The notes: generated by a model not told the origin, from the letters alone. Counted from the stretch's first letter, positions 50,675 to 59,140 are shown. The stretch: 59,258 bases of DNA from Massilia glaciei (GCF_003011895.2 NZ_PXWF02000182.1:1-59258), one strand, 5' to 3'. Numbers and translations are program-made.

Positions 50675-52277
50675 GGAGCGTCCCTCCCGCGGTGGCGGAC
50701 CGTTCGGCTTCGGCCTCGGCCCCGTCCTCTCGTTCCCAGTGGTATGCGCCGGTGTGCAGGCTGCTCGGCCCGAGGCGCACGTATTTGATCATCAGGCCCA
50801 TCTCGACGACGAACAGCAGGCTGTAGAAGGCGAGCAGGCCGGCCAGGCTGAAGTACAGGCTGGAGGGCTGCAGCGTCGACGACGACAGATGGGTCGGCAG
50901 CACCCCGGCGATGGTCCACGGCTGGCGCCCGTACTCGGCCACCACCCAGCCCAGCTCGGCCGCGACCCAGGGCAGGGGGATCGCGCACACGGCCAGCTTG
51001 AGCAGCCAGCGCTGGCGCGCCAGCCGCTTGCGCACGAGGAAGTAAAACGCTGCGCTGAAGATGAACAGGAACAGGATCCCGAGCCCGACCATGATCCTAA
51101 ACGACCAGAACAGCGGCGCCACGTTTGGGATCGTGTCGCCCACGGCCAGCTTGATCTGGGCCTCGCTGGCGTCGACCACGTTGACGGTGTACTTCTTGAG
51201 CAGCAGGCCGTAGCCGAGGTCGGCCTTGAGGCGCAGGAAGTCGGCGCGCGCGGCCTCGGATTTGTCGCCCTTTTTCAGGCGCGTGAGCGCGGCGTAGGCC
51301 AGCATGCCGTTGCGGATGCGCGCCTCGTGCTGCACCTTGAGCTCCTTGATGCCTGTGACCGGCTTGTCGAGCGAGCGCGTGGCGATCAGGCCGAGCACGT
51401 ACGGGATCTTGACCGCGTAGTCGGTGCGTTCGGTCTCGTTGTTGGGCAGGCCGATCAGGGTCAGGCCGGCCGGCGCCGGCTCGGTCTCCCATTCGGCCTC
51501 GATGGCGGCCAGCTTGACCTTGTTGACTTCGCCGGCGGTGTAGCCCGACTCGTCGCCGAGCACGATCACCGACAGCGTCGAGGCCAGCCCGAAGGCGGCG
51601 GCGATGGCGAACGAGCGCAGCGCGAACGGCACGTCGCGCGCCTTGAGCAGGTAGAAGCTCGAGACCCCGAGCACGAACATCGAGGCCGTCACGTAGCCGG
51701 CCGCGACCGTGTGGACGAACTTGACCTGCGCCACCGGGTTGAAGATCACTTCGCCGATGCTGACGAGCTCCATGCGCATGGTCTCGAAGTTGAACTCGGC
51801 GCCGACCGGGTTGTTCATCCAGCCGTTGGCGATCAGGATCCACAGCGCCGACAGGCTCGAACCGAGCGCGACGAGGAAGGTCACGAACAGGTGCTGCACC
51901 TTCGACAGGCGCGACCAGCCGAAGAAGAACAGGCCGACAAAGGTCGATTCGAGGAAGAAGGCCATCATGCCCTCGATCGCGAGCGGGGTGCCGAAGATGT
52001 CGCCCACGTAGTGCGAGTAGTAGGCCCAGTTGGTGCCGAACTGGAACTCGAGCGTGATGCCGGTGGTCACGCCCATGGCGAAATTGATGCCGAACAGCTT
52101 GCCCCAGAATTTGGTCATGTCGCGGTAGATCACGCGCCCGGTCATCACATAGACCGACTCCATGATGACCAAAATCCAGGACAGGCCGAGCGTGAGCGGG
52201 ACGAACAGGAAGTGGAACATGGCCGTCGCGGCGAACTGCAGGCGCGACAGGCTGACGACGTCATCTAAGGGGATCAT
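50664..52277 (-). CDS. cydA: Cytochrome bd ubiquinol oxidase subunit I
   Basis: 537 residues. Heme b595 ligand His in ATAMFHFLFVPLTLG, IEGMMAFFLESTFVGLFFFG, a long Q-loop (about residues 255-390), the quinol-site GRQPWTIAGVLPT preceded by ELGWVVAEYG, and b558 ligands (His in VHTVAAGYVTASMFVLG; Met in FWSFRIMVGLGIL). All are consistent with a functional long-Q-loop CydA (E. coli type). Its start overlaps cydP by 17 bp, and its end overlaps cydB. Acts in the inner membrane as terminal oxidase. Confidence 0.97.
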   Translation of the reverse strand: MIPLDDVVSLSRLQFAATAMFHFLFVPLTLGLSWILVIMESVYVMTGRVIYRDMTKFWGKLFGINFAMGVTTGITLEFQFGTNWAYYSHYVGDIFGTPLAIEGMMAFFLESTFVGLFFFGWSRLSKVQHLFVTFLVALGSSLSALWILIANGWMNNPVGAEFNFETMRMELVSIGEVIFNPVAQVKFVHTVAAGYVTASMFVLGVSSFYLLKARDVPFALRSFAIAAAFGLASTLSVIVLGDESGYTAGEVNKVKLAAIEAEWETEPAPAGLTLIGLPNNETERTDYAVKIPYVLGLIATRSLDKPVTGIKELKVQHEARIRNGMLAYAALTRLKKGDKSEAARADFLRLKADLGYGLLLKKYTVNVVDASEAQIKLAVGDTIPNVAPLFWSFRIMVGLGILFLFIFSAAFYFLVRKRLARQRWLLKLAVCAIPLPWVAAELGWVVAEYGRQPWTIAGVLPTHLSSSTLQPSSLYFSLAGLLAFYSLLFVVEMGLMIKYVRLGPSSLHTGAYHWEREDGAEAEAERSATAGGTLHAV

Positions 52278-52476
52278 GCTCGGCTTTCATCGGGGGTGGG
52301 ACGATCGCCTGCGTGCCGAGCAGCTTTTGCTCGACCTGCTCGGTGGGCAGGCGCATTTTTTTTGTTTGGGGCGCCGAGAAGAACGCCTTCCAAAGCATGC
52401 TCAGGATGATGACCTTGACCACCAGCGCGAGCGTGATGGCGAGCGCCAGCGGCAGGCGCACGGGGGCGGGGCGCAT
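52261..52476 (-). CDS. cydP: Small putative cytochrome oxidase subunit CydP
   Basis: 71 residues: one membrane helix (LPLALAITLALVVKVIILSM) and the conserved tail WKAFFSAPQTKKMRL, then VEQKLLGTQ. This matches the CydP family, found directly upstream of cydAB in many betaproteobacteria and proposed to be an accessory subunit. It overlaps cydA by 17 bp and starts 1 bp after the GbsR-type gene stop, so it is translationally linked to both. Confidence 0.85.
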   Translation of the reverse strand: MRPAPVRLPLALAITLALVVKVIILSMLWKAFFSAPQTKKMRLPTEQVEQKLLGTQAIVPPPMKAEHDPLR

Positions 52477-52477
52477 C

Positions 52478-53146
52478 TCAATTGCCTTCTTTGGGGGCGG
52501 CGCTGGCGGCGTCGATGGTGGCGGGCGCGGCCGGGCCGGCCGGTCCCGGGTCCGCAGGTTCCGCGTCCGCCGTGCCGCCCGGGCCGGCGCGCTTGATGCG
52601 GAAGGTGTCGCGCACGCTGTCGCCGACGTTGAGCAGCTTCTTGACGGTCGAGCCCATCTTCATGAGCGAGGTCAGGGTTTCGGGCGAGAGGCGCTGGACG
52701 TCGTCGAACCAGGAGCTCGACAGCTCGATCAGGTCGTACATTTCGCGCATGCGTTGCTGGGCGGTGCGGTCGGCCTCGGTGGCCGGGGTTTCGAGCAGGG
52801 CGTCGCGCAGCATCGACAGGGTCGGTTCGACCTCGCGCCGGCGGCGCTCTTCGAGCAGGGCCTTGAAAATGTCCCAGATGTCCTTGGGCGGCTCGAAATA
52901 TTCGCGGCGGTCGCCCGGTTTGTGCAGCAGCTTGACGAGGCGCCAGGATTGCAATTCCTTCAGTCCCATCGACACGTTCGAGCGCGAGAACGAGAGGTGC
53001 TCGGCGATGTCGTCGGCGTTGAGCGGGGTGGCCAGCACGTAGAGCAGGGCGTAGATCTGGCCGACGGTGCGGTTGATGCCCCAGCGGCTGCCCATTTCGC
53101 CGAAGTGGAGGATGAATTTCTGCGCGAGGGGGCTGAGATTGGTCAT
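52478..53146 (-). CDS. GbsR/MarR-type regulator of the cyd operon
   Basis: 222 residues. Winged HTH at about 20-95: INRTVGQIYALLYVLATPLN then DDIAEHLSFSRSNVSMGLKE, and LLHKPGDRREYFEPPKDIWD, the GbsR pattern. The C-terminal tail after about residue 185 is low-complexity Ala/Pro. It is the first gene of the cytochrome bd operon and sits 19 bp downstream of a perfect palindrome likely to be its own operator, so autoregulation together with cydPABX is the simplest model. The ligand is unknown; GbsR relatives respond to choline-type compounds, but redox or oxygen signals fit this context better. Confidence 0.85.
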   Translation of the reverse strand: MTNLSPLAQKFILHFGEMGSRWGINRTVGQIYALLYVLATPLNADDIAEHLSFSRSNVSMGLKELQSWRLVKLLHKPGDRREYFEPPKDIWDIFKALLEERRRREVEPTLSMLRDALLETPATEADRTAQQRMREMYDLIELSSSWFDDVQRLSPETLTSLMKMGSTVKKLLNVGDSVRDTFRIKRAGPGGTADAEPADPGPAGPAAPATIDAASAAPKEGN

Positions 53147-53165
53147 GGATTTCTCGGTTGATTTG

Positions 53166-53189
53166 TAATTTCAGGAATTACTGAAATTA
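53166..53189. promoter_or_regulatory. Perfect palindrome upstream of the cyd operon
   Basis: TAATTTCAG and CTGAAATTA, 9-bp inverted arms with a 6-bp centre (53166-53189), 19 bp before the regulator ATG. Its AT-richness, symmetry and position over the expected promoter make it the probable operator of the GbsR-type protein. Confidence 0.7.
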
Positions 53190-53313
53190 TAGGTCAAGCA
53201 AAAAATCCGCGCTGGCGGGGGAGCAAAATCACCCCCGCGCCGATCTGCTCCGTGTTTATGGCGGTACTGGGGCAACCATAGCCCGGCCAATTCCCGCGCA
53301 AACCGGCCGCCCA

Positions 53314-53340
53314 ATAAAAAACCGGGGATGTCTCCCCGGT
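53314..53340 (-). terminator. Rho-independent terminator of the KGG gene
   Basis: Perfect 8-bp stem ACCGGGGA/TCCCCGGT with a 4-nt loop (53321-53340), followed on the minus strand by a T tract (53315-53320). It lies 27 nt downstream of the KGG gene stop. Confidence 0.88.
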
Positions 53341-53367
53341 CGCTGTGGTCCCACTTTTTTGAAAAGC

Positions 53368-53778
53368 TTAGGTTTCGTCCTTGCCGCCCTCGCGGCCGTC
53401 GTCCTTGGCCACGCCCGCCGCGGCACCCGCGCCACCGCGCGCGGCGTTGCCCGCTTCGGCGGCGGCGGCGTTGGCGCGCGCGGCCGACTGGCGGCTCTCG
53501 CCACCCTTGCGGCCGATCTCGGCCATGTGCTCGCGGTCGCGGCTGACCGCCTCGCCGCCTTTTTGCCCGGCCCGGCGCGCCTCTTCGGAATCGAATTCGT
53601 GCGCGGTGCCTTTTTGGTGCGCCGCCTGGCCACCCTTGCTGGCGATTTCGCGCTGCTGCTTTTCGTCCATCGCGGCGAACCCGCGCTTGGCCGGCGTCGC
53701 GCTGCCGCCACCGCCCTTCTGCGAGTTGCCCGCCTGGCTGCCGTCGCCCTTGCTGACGCTGTCTTTGCTAGTTGCCAT
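53368..53778 (-). CDS. KGG-repeat general stress protein
   Basis: 136 residues, hydrophilic. Repeats of the KGG type: GFAAMDEKQQREIASKGGQA, EEARRAGQKGGEAVSRDREH and MAEIGRKGGESRQSA. The remainder is Gly/Ala/Ser-rich and probably disordered. Such proteins (GsiB/ConB-like) rise in stress and stationary phase and are thought to protect like plant LEA proteins. GGAG precedes the start, and its own terminator follows. Confidence 0.9.
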   Translation of the reverse strand: MATSKDSVSKGDGSQAGNSQKGGGGSATPAKRGFAAMDEKQQREIASKGGQAAHQKGTAHEFDSEEARRAGQKGGEAVSRDREHMAEIGRKGGESRQSAARANAAAAEAGNAARGGAGAAAGVAKDDGREGGKDET

Positions 53779-53930
53779 TTCGATCTCCTTGGGTGTACAT
53801 CGGTATCAGTACGAGAAGTAACGGCCCGGTGCGACCGCCTGTCTGTGCGCTCGCATTGCTGCGCTCGTGGGATTAGAGAGGCGCTCAATTTCAATAGTTC
53901 CGCCCCCGCCCCGCTGTATGCGCGGTCTTG

Positions 53931-54488
53931 TCAGTCGGGCGAACGCGGCTGGCGGCGCGCCTTTTCGTGCGGCAGCGCGGCGTCGAGCGTGGCCGCCGGC
54001 GAGGTCAGGTCCTCCTCGAGCTCCTCCTTGCGCGCGAGGAGCTGCTCGGCCAGGTCGTCGAGGTCGAGCCCCGCCTCGCGCGCGGCGTCGAACATCTCGG
54101 CTTCCTCCTTCTCGATGTGGTGGACGATCTCCTCGCCGAGCACGGTGACAGTGGCGTCGAAGTGGTCGTCGCCCGGGTACATGACCTCGAGTTGGCTGAT
54201 CAGCTCGCGCGCGCCGGCGTGCTCGACGTCGGCCTTGTCCATCATGTCGTCGTTGTCGATCGCCGCGCGCAGCACCGGATAGAAGATCTCTTCCTCGATC
54301 ATCGTGTGCAAGGTCAGCTCGTAGCAGATCTCGTCGACCAGTTCGGCCTTGCGTTCGTCGTCGTCCTGGTCGCTGCCCTTCATGCTTTCGAATTCGCGAA
54401 ACAGACTCTTGACCTTGTCGTGGTCGGCCTTGAGCAACTCAAGGGCGTCCATCGAGGATCGGCTTTTCGGCTTGCCTGTGTTTGACAT
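53931..54488 (-). CDS. Hemerythrin HHE-domain protein
   Basis: 185 residues. HHE pattern: LLKADHDKVKSLFREFE, TLHTMIEEEIFYPVLRAAI, ADVEHAGARELISQLEV and IVHHIEKEEAEMFDAAREAG, giving the di-iron ligand set. It is longer than the 152-residue paralogue at 21911 by a charged C-terminal tail (ARKEELEEDLTSPAATLDAA). Probable role: O2/NO binding or iron and redox homeostasis in the cytosol. GGAG precedes the ATG. It is preceded at 54489-54616 by short TTGCTGG-type repeats and the phasin stop. Confidence 0.88.
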   Translation of the reverse strand: MSNTGKPKSRSSMDALELLKADHDKVKSLFREFESMKGSDQDDDERKAELVDEICYELTLHTMIEEEIFYPVLRAAIDNDDMMDKADVEHAGARELISQLEVMYPGDDHFDATVTVLGEEIVHHIEKEEAEMFDAAREAGLDLDDLAEQLLARKEELEEDLTSPAATLDAALPHEKARRQPRSPD

Positions 54489-54597
54489 TGTGAGCTCCGT
54501 GATTGATTGTTGCTGGTTGCTGGTTGCTGGTTGCCGGTTGTGGCTGGCTGGTTGGCGCTTGGACTGGGCCGGCCGTCGCCGCGCGCGGCCGGCGGTC

Positions 54598-54627
54598 GGT
54601 CTTAGTGCGGCCGGTCTTAGTGCGGCC
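54598..54627. repeat. 15-bp duplication across the phasin stop codon
   Basis: GGTCTTAGTGCGGCC occurs twice in tandem (54598-54612, 54613-54627). On the minus strand the second copy contains the TAA that ends the phasin gene, so the duplication repeats the last codons and stop. Confidence 0.9.
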
Positions 54628-55093
54628 GACCGCTGCCGCCGGCGAAGGCCGGTCCGCTCCAGGTGTCGAAGGTGGCGCCCTCGCGCCGTGGCGCGGCGCG
54701 CTCGGTGGCGGCGGCGGCCGGGCGCAGCAGGGCGCCGGCAAGCGCGGCGGCGGCGCCGCGTCCCGCCTCGGGCATGTGGGCCTCGGCCGCGCGCGTGAGG
54801 TCGAGCTGGGCGCCGGCGATCACGTTCATGAGTTGTTCCTGGTAGTGGCGGATGCGCTCGGTGGTGGGCTGGATCTGGCCCATCATGGTAGAGCCCACCT
54901 GGTAGTGGTCGGAGCAGGCGAGCAACTGGCGGCTTGTGTTGAGCGCGCCTTCGACGAATTGCTGTGCCCAGTGCATGTTCAGCTCGCTCAGCTTGCGCAG
55001 CGAGTCGACACTGGTCGCAGTCAGCTCGTTCATGAAGTTCATTTGTGATTCCATTTGCGAGCGCATGGCGCGGCTGTTGGGTGTTGCTTGCAT
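54617..55093 (-). CDS. Phasin-family protein
   Basis: 158 residues. The phasin_2-type helical region covers about residues 15-110: FMNELTATSVDSLRKLSELN, MHWAQQFVEGALNTSRQLLA and RIRHYQEQLMNVIAGAQLDL. The C-terminus is Ala-rich with GATFDTWSGPAFAG. It lacks the histone-like tail of the phasin at 39138. It would bind PHA granules or act as a stress protein. The ATG at 55093 has GAGG 5 nt upstream; the longer frame is rejected. It lies upstream of hemerythrin and KGG genes, a stationary-phase-like set. Confidence 0.8.
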   Translation of the reverse strand: MQATPNSRAMRSQMESQMNFMNELTATSVDSLRKLSELNMHWAQQFVEGALNTSRQLLACSDHYQVGSTMMGQIQPTTERIRHYQEQLMNVIAGAQLDLTRAAEAHMPEAGRGAAAALAGALLRPAAAATERAAPRREGATFDTWSGPAFAGGSGRPH

Positions 55094-55328
55094 GGTGTCC
55101 TCGGGGTTGACGATTGCATTGCCCTCCCTCGGGCAAGGGATGGACGCGCCCGGCATGAGCACGCGACATTCAGACGTTGTTTGTCGGGCCAAGTTCCGCC
55201 AATGGCGGACGGGCGCGCGTTCGGTCAAGGAAGGTGCAGATAGGGCGGGGGAGGGTGTTGCGGGGGAGTCGTCGGCGGCCGGAGGGCGGCGGGCGGCAGC
55301 GGCGGCCGGGGGGGCCGCGGCCGGGGCG

Positions 55329-55357
55329 GGCGGGCCGCCGCGTTCCGGCGGCCCGCC
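55329..55357 (-). terminator. Strong GC hairpin downstream of the CurA-like gene
   Basis: Perfect 12-bp stem (55329-55340 with 55346-55357) with a 5-nt loop, 19 nt beyond the stop of the minus-strand reductase gene. There is no T tract, so termination is likely but not of canonical form. The rest of 55094-55328 is GC-rich and has no gene. Confidence 0.4.
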
Positions 55358-55375
55358 GTCATCGCGGCGCGGGCG

Positions 55376-56407
55376 TCAGGCGTCGGCGACCTTCAGCACC
55401 AGCTTGCCGAAATTCTTGCCTTCGAAAAGCATCAGCAGCGCCTCGGGGAAGGTTTCGATGCCCTCGACCACGTCCTCGACGCTCTTGAACGTGCCTTCCC
55501 TGATCCACTTGCCCATCTCGGCCACGCCGAGGTGGTATTTCGCGGCGTAGTCGAACACGACGATGCCCTCCATGCGCGCGCGGTTGACCAGCAGCGACAG
55601 GTAGTTGGCCGGCCCCTTGACCGCGGTGGTGTTGTTGTACTGCGAGATGGCGCCGCAGATAACGATGCGCGCCTTGAGGTTGATGCGCGTGAGCACGGCG
55701 TCGAGGATCTCGCCGCCGACATTGTCGAAATACACGTCGACGCCGTTCGGGCAATGTTCCTTGAGGCCGTCCTTGACGCTGCCGCCCTTGTAGTCGATGC
55801 AGGCGTCGAAGCCCAGTTCCCTGACGACGAAGTCGCATTTGTCCTTGCCGCCGGCGATGCCGACCACGCGGCAACCCTTTTGCTTGGCGACCTGGCCGAC
55901 CACCATGCCGACCGCGCCGGCCGCGCCCGAGACCACCACCGTCTCGCCGGCCTTGGGCAGGCCCACCTCGAGCAGGCCGAAGTAGCCGGTCATGCCGGGC
56001 ATGCCGAGCGTGTTGAGCCAGGTCGTCAGCGGCGCGAGGGTTGGGTCGATCTTGAAGAAGCCCGCCGTCTTGTCGCCGGCCGCGCCGGTCCAGTAGCGCT
56101 GCACCCCGATGCCGCCCGACACATAATCGCCCACGGCGAAGCCGGGCGCCTTCGACGCGACCACGACGCCGACCCCGCCGGCGCGCATGACCTCGCCGAT
56201 GGCGACCGGCCGGATGTACGACTTGCCCTCGTTCATCCAGCCGCGCATGGCAGGGTCGAGCGACAGGTACAGCGCCTTGACCGTGATTTCGCCGTCTTGC
56301 AGCGCGCGCAGCGGCTCGGTGGTGCGCTGCCAGTCGGACGGTTTTGGCATCCCGACGGGGCGGGCGGCGAGGCGGAACTGCTCGTTGATCGGTGCGGTGC
56401 TCGACAT
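55376..56407 (-). CDS. CurA-like NADPH-dependent MDR oxidoreductase
   Basis: 343 residues. Zinc-free medium-chain reductase of the prostaglandin/leukotriene reductase type: ALYLSLDPAMRGWMNEGKSY, GMPGMTGYFGLLEVGLPKAG, nucleotide loop VVSGAAGAVGMVVGQVAKQK, DVYFDNVGGEILDAVLTRIN. The CurA/YncB group reduces double bonds in enones such as curcumin and 2-alkenals. No partner genes; divergent from purU across 146 bp. Confidence 0.9.
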   Translation of the reverse strand: MSSTAPINEQFRLAARPVGMPKPSDWQRTTEPLRALQDGEITVKALYLSLDPAMRGWMNEGKSYIRPVAIGEVMRAGGVGVVVASKAPGFAVGDYVSGGIGVQRYWTGAAGDKTAGFFKIDPTLAPLTTWLNTLGMPGMTGYFGLLEVGLPKAGETVVVSGAAGAVGMVVGQVAKQKGCRVVGIAGGKDKCDFVVRELGFDACIDYKGGSVKDGLKEHCPNGVDVYFDNVGGEILDAVLTRINLKARIVICGAISQYNNTTAVKGPANYLSLLVNRARMEGIVVFDYAAKYHLGVAEMGKWIREGTFKSVEDVVEGIETFPEALLMLFEGKNFGKLVLKVADA

Positions 56408-56553
56408 GGCGTGGTCCTTGGGTGTGGGAGTCAGGATGCTTACTATACCGCAAATTGCACGGTCGTGCTTTTTTAGATTGGGGAGGAACTGCCCGGCGCA
56501 TGCGACAATATCGGACCCGTAAAATCCCGACCCATCCGCGCCGCCCGAAAACC

Positions 56554-57417
56554 ATGAGCCATCCCGAATACATCCTGACCCTGTCCTGCCTCGACCAGCG
56601 CGGCATCGTGCACCGCGTCTCGGGTTTCCTCGCCGACCACGGCTGCAACATCATCGACTCGGCCCAGTTCGGCGATGCCGAGTCGAAGCTGTTTTTCATG
56701 CGCGTCCATTGCGCGCTCGAGGACGCCGCCGTGAGCGACCTGCAGTTGCGCGCCGGCTTCGCCGAGCTGTGCGCGCAGATGCGGATGGCGGGCCAGCTGC
56801 ACCACGCCCACGTCAAGCCGCGCGTGCTGCTGATGGTGTCGAAGATCGGCCATTGCCTCAACGACCTGCTGTTCCGCTACAAGAGCGGCCTGCTGCCCGT
56901 CGAGATCCCGGCGATCGTGTCGAACCACATGGATTTCTACCAGCTCGCGGCCAGCTACAACATTCCGTTCCACCATTTGCCGCTGGCCGCCGGCGCCGGG
57001 GCCAGGCAGGCGCAGGAGGCGCGCATCCTCGAATTGATGGACAGCCACCGGATCGAGCTGGTGGTGCTGGCGCGCTACATGCAGATATTGTCGCCGGCGC
57101 TGTGCGAGGCCATGCGCGGCAAGGCGATCAACATCCACCATTCGTTCCTGCCCAGCTTCAAGGGCGCCAAGCCGTACGCGCAGGCGCACCACCGCGGCGT
57201 CAAGCTGATCGGCGCGACCGCGCACTTCGTCACGGGCGACCTGGACGAGGGCCCGATCATCGAGCAGGACGTCGAGCGGGTCGACCACGCGATGGACGCC
57301 GAGGCGCTCTCGGCGATCGGGCGCGACGTCGAATGCGTGGTGCTCGCGCGCGCCGTCAAGTGGTTCGTCGAACACCGCATTTTGCAAAACGGCGACAAGA
57401 CCGTCGTCTTCAAGTAG
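56554..57417 (+). CDS. purU: Formyltetrahydrofolate deformylase
   Basis: 287 residues. N-terminal ACT domain (about 5-85: LTLSCLDQRGIVHRVSGFLA) and C-terminal formyltransferase-fold domain with the catalytic set in INIHHSFLPSFKGAKPYAQA (Asn, His) and TGDLDEGPIIEQDV (Asp). It releases formate from 10-formyl-THF for purine synthesis and one-carbon balance. The usual PurU length and order are kept. A quasi-repeat rich in TTCAACAAGAT follows the stop (57420-57490). Confidence 0.95.
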   Translation: MSHPEYILTLSCLDQRGIVHRVSGFLADHGCNIIDSAQFGDAESKLFFMRVHCALEDAAVSDLQLRAGFAELCAQMRMAGQLHHAHVKPRVLLMVSKIGHCLNDLLFRYKSGLLPVEIPAIVSNHMDFYQLAASYNIPFHHLPLAAGAGARQAQEARILELMDSHRIELVVLARYMQILSPALCEAMRGKAINIHHSFLPSFKGAKPYAQAHHRGVKLIGATAHFVTGDLDEGPIIEQDVERVDHAMDAEALSAIGRDVECVVLARAVKWFVEHRILQNGDKTVVFK

Positions 57418-57504
57418 GCACCGGTCCGCCAACAGCTTGTTCAACAAGATTCGTCAATAAGTTCCTTCAACAAGATCATTTCAATAAATAAGGCAAGCGC
57501 ATCA

Positions 57505-58047
57505 ATGGCTCTCAAAGCGACCATCTACAAAGCGGATCTGCAGATTGCGGACATGGACCGCAACTATTACCAGGACCATGTGCTGACGCTGGCGCGCCAT
57601 CCGTCCGAGACCGACGAGCGCATGATGATCCGGCTGCTCGCGTTCGCGATCCACGCCAACGAGGCGCTGACGTTCACCAAGGGTTTGTTCGACACCGACG
57701 AGCCCGACCTGTGGCAGAAGGACCTGACCGGCGCCATCGAACTGTGGATCGAGGTCGGCCAGCCCGACGAGAAGCGCCTGATGAAGGCGTGCGGGCGTTC
57801 GGCCAAGGTGATCGTGTATTCGTACGCGGCCACCAGCCACATCTGGTACAAGCAGATCGCCAACAAGCTCGAGCGCGCCAAGAATCTGACCGTGATTAAC
57901 ATTCCGTCGGAGTCGGCCGAGGGCCTGCAAAAGCTGGCCAACCGCAACATGCAGCTGCAATGCACGATCCAGGACGGGCAGATCTGGCTCACCGACAGCG
58001 TCTCGACCGTGCTGATCGAGCGCGACGCGTTCAAGTCCGAGCGCTAA
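57505..58047 (+). CDS. yaeQ: YaeQ-family protein
   Basis: 180 residues, family length. MALKATIYKADLQIADMDRN and LARHPSETDERMMIRLLAFA, then YSYAATSHIWYKQIANKLER are typical YaeQ. The fold is a PD-(D/E)xK-nuclease-like domain: ELWIEVGQPDEKRLMKACGR supplies the E-x-G and D-E-K positions. The E. coli protein can suppress an rfaH defect, but no activity is proved. It is 87 nt after purU with an AAGG-containing leader. Confidence 0.92.
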   Translation: MALKATIYKADLQIADMDRNYYQDHVLTLARHPSETDERMMIRLLAFAIHANEALTFTKGLFDTDEPDLWQKDLTGAIELWIEVGQPDEKRLMKACGRSAKVIVYSYAATSHIWYKQIANKLERAKNLTVINIPSESAEGLQKLANRNMQLQCTIQDGQIWLTDSVSTVLIERDAFKSER

Positions 58048-58123
58048 CAAGGCGCCGCGCGGGCGCGCCTGGCCGTATGATGTGGACGTGACATTCGGAG
58101 ACAATGTAAGCTTTGCCAGATTG

Positions 58124-58129
58124 TATAAT
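58124..58129 (+). promoter_or_regulatory. Consensus -10 hexamer for the Pmp3-type gene
   Basis: TATAAT at 58124-58129, 46 bp before the ATG at 58175, with a poor -35 (ACAATG, 17 bp upstream). Confidence 0.5.
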
Positions 58130-58174
58130 CGCTACCGGTTTCCTCCGTCTCGCACCAACTGAAAGGAATGCACC

Positions 58175-58366
58175 ATGCGCCTTATAATTGCACTGATTCT
58201 CCCGTGGCTCACGTTTTTCACGATCGGGCGCCCGATCGCCGGCATTGTGTGCCTGATCGCGCAACTGACCATCATCGGCTGGCTGCCGGCGACCATCTGG
58301 GCCGTGTTTGCGCTGAGCCAGTACGAGACCGAGCAAAAAATCCAGGAGGCGCTGTCGCGCCGCTAA
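58175..58366 (+). CDS. YqaE/Pmp3-type small membrane protein
   Basis: 63 residues, two membrane helices (LIIALILPWLTFFTIGRPIA and IAQLTIIGWLPATIWAVFAL) joined by a short turn, then a charged tail QYETEQKIQEALSRR. This is the Pmp3/UPF0057 pattern: salt- and cold-inducible peptides that affect membrane potential. AAAGGA precedes the start. Cotranscribed with the copper chaperone gene 20 nt downstream is likely. Confidence 0.9.
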   Translation: MRLIIALILPWLTFFTIGRPIAGIVCLIAQLTIIGWLPATIWAVFALSQYETEQKIQEALSRR

Positions 58367-58386
58367 ACAATTGAAATGAGTACCAG

Positions 58387-58845
58387 ATGAACAAATTCGT
58401 GTCCGGCATGGCCGCCATGCTGGCCTTGGCCGGCAGCGCCGCGGCGCAGGCGCAGGTGAAGCTCAGCGCGCCGTGGGTCCGCGCCACGGTGCCCCAGCAA
58501 AGCAGCACGGGCGCGTTTTTGCGCATCGAAACAACGGCCGACGCGCGCCTGGTCAAGGTCGCCTCGCCGGTGGCCGGCATCGCCGAGATGCACAAGATGG
58601 AAATGAAGGGCGAGATGATGCGCATGTACCGGGTCGACGGCATCGCTCTGCCGGCCGGCAAGGTCACGCAGCTTGCCTCGGGCGGCCACCACATCATGCT
58701 GCTCGACCTCAAACGCCAGCTCAAGGCGGGCGAGACGGTGCCGTTGACGCTCACGTTCGAAGACCGGCAAAAAAAGCGCAGCAGCGTCACGCTCGCGGTG
58801 CCGGTCAAGCCGCTCACCTATGTCAGTCCGGCCAAGGCGCACTGA
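58387..58845 (+). CDS. Periplasmic copper chaperone PCu(A)C
   Basis: 152 residues. Signal peptide to about residue 22 (MAAMLALAGSAAAQAQ). The Cu(I) ligand motif H-M-x(n)-H-x-M is present: IAEMHKMEMKGEMMRMYRVD and GGHHIMLLDLKRQLKAG. PCu(A)C proteins deliver copper to the CuA/CuB sites of cytochrome c oxidases. The usual SCO partner is not adjacent. The TGA stop (58843-58845) lies in the first bases of the palindromic element, so the element may have supplied the present 3' end. Confidence 0.92.
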   Translation: MNKFVSGMAAMLALAGSAAAQAQVKLSAPWVRATVPQQSSTGAFLRIETTADARLVKVASPVAGIAEMHKMEMKGEMMRMYRVDGIALPAGKVTQLASGGHHIMLLDLKRQLKAGETVPLTLTFEDRQKKRSSVTLAVPVKPLTYVSPAKAH

Positions 58846-59006
58846 GAGGCTGAGAGTCTTTCGGTCATGCCCGCTCATCACGCCAGAAAGCGCCAGTTCG
58901 TCGTTGCAAATGCTCGCCATAGCCCGCTATGGCTGTGCTTTGCGCCTCGATCTGCCGCTTTCTGACGGGCTGCTCGGGCACGCCCGAAAAACTCTCAGCC
59001 TCTGAG
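58842..59006. mobile_element. 165-bp palindromic MITE-like element, copy 2
   Basis: Same 165-bp sequence as 19792-19956 with two substitutions (CGGTCATG for CGATCATG; CTGACGGG for CTGGCGGG), same ends and the same bordering CTGAG. It abuts the PCu(A)C coding end. As a transcript it would form a hairpin with arms of nearly 80 nt. Confidence 0.8.
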
Positions 59007-59140
59007 GCCGGGCGCGCCGACCAAGCACCGACCGTTCCGCCGCCCCGCGCGGTGTAAATGCTCCCGGCCACGGTGACGCCCCGCGCGGGCGCACCGCCGT
59101 CCTTAAAATTTCGTTCATTGCAATGCGCCGCATCGGGCGC

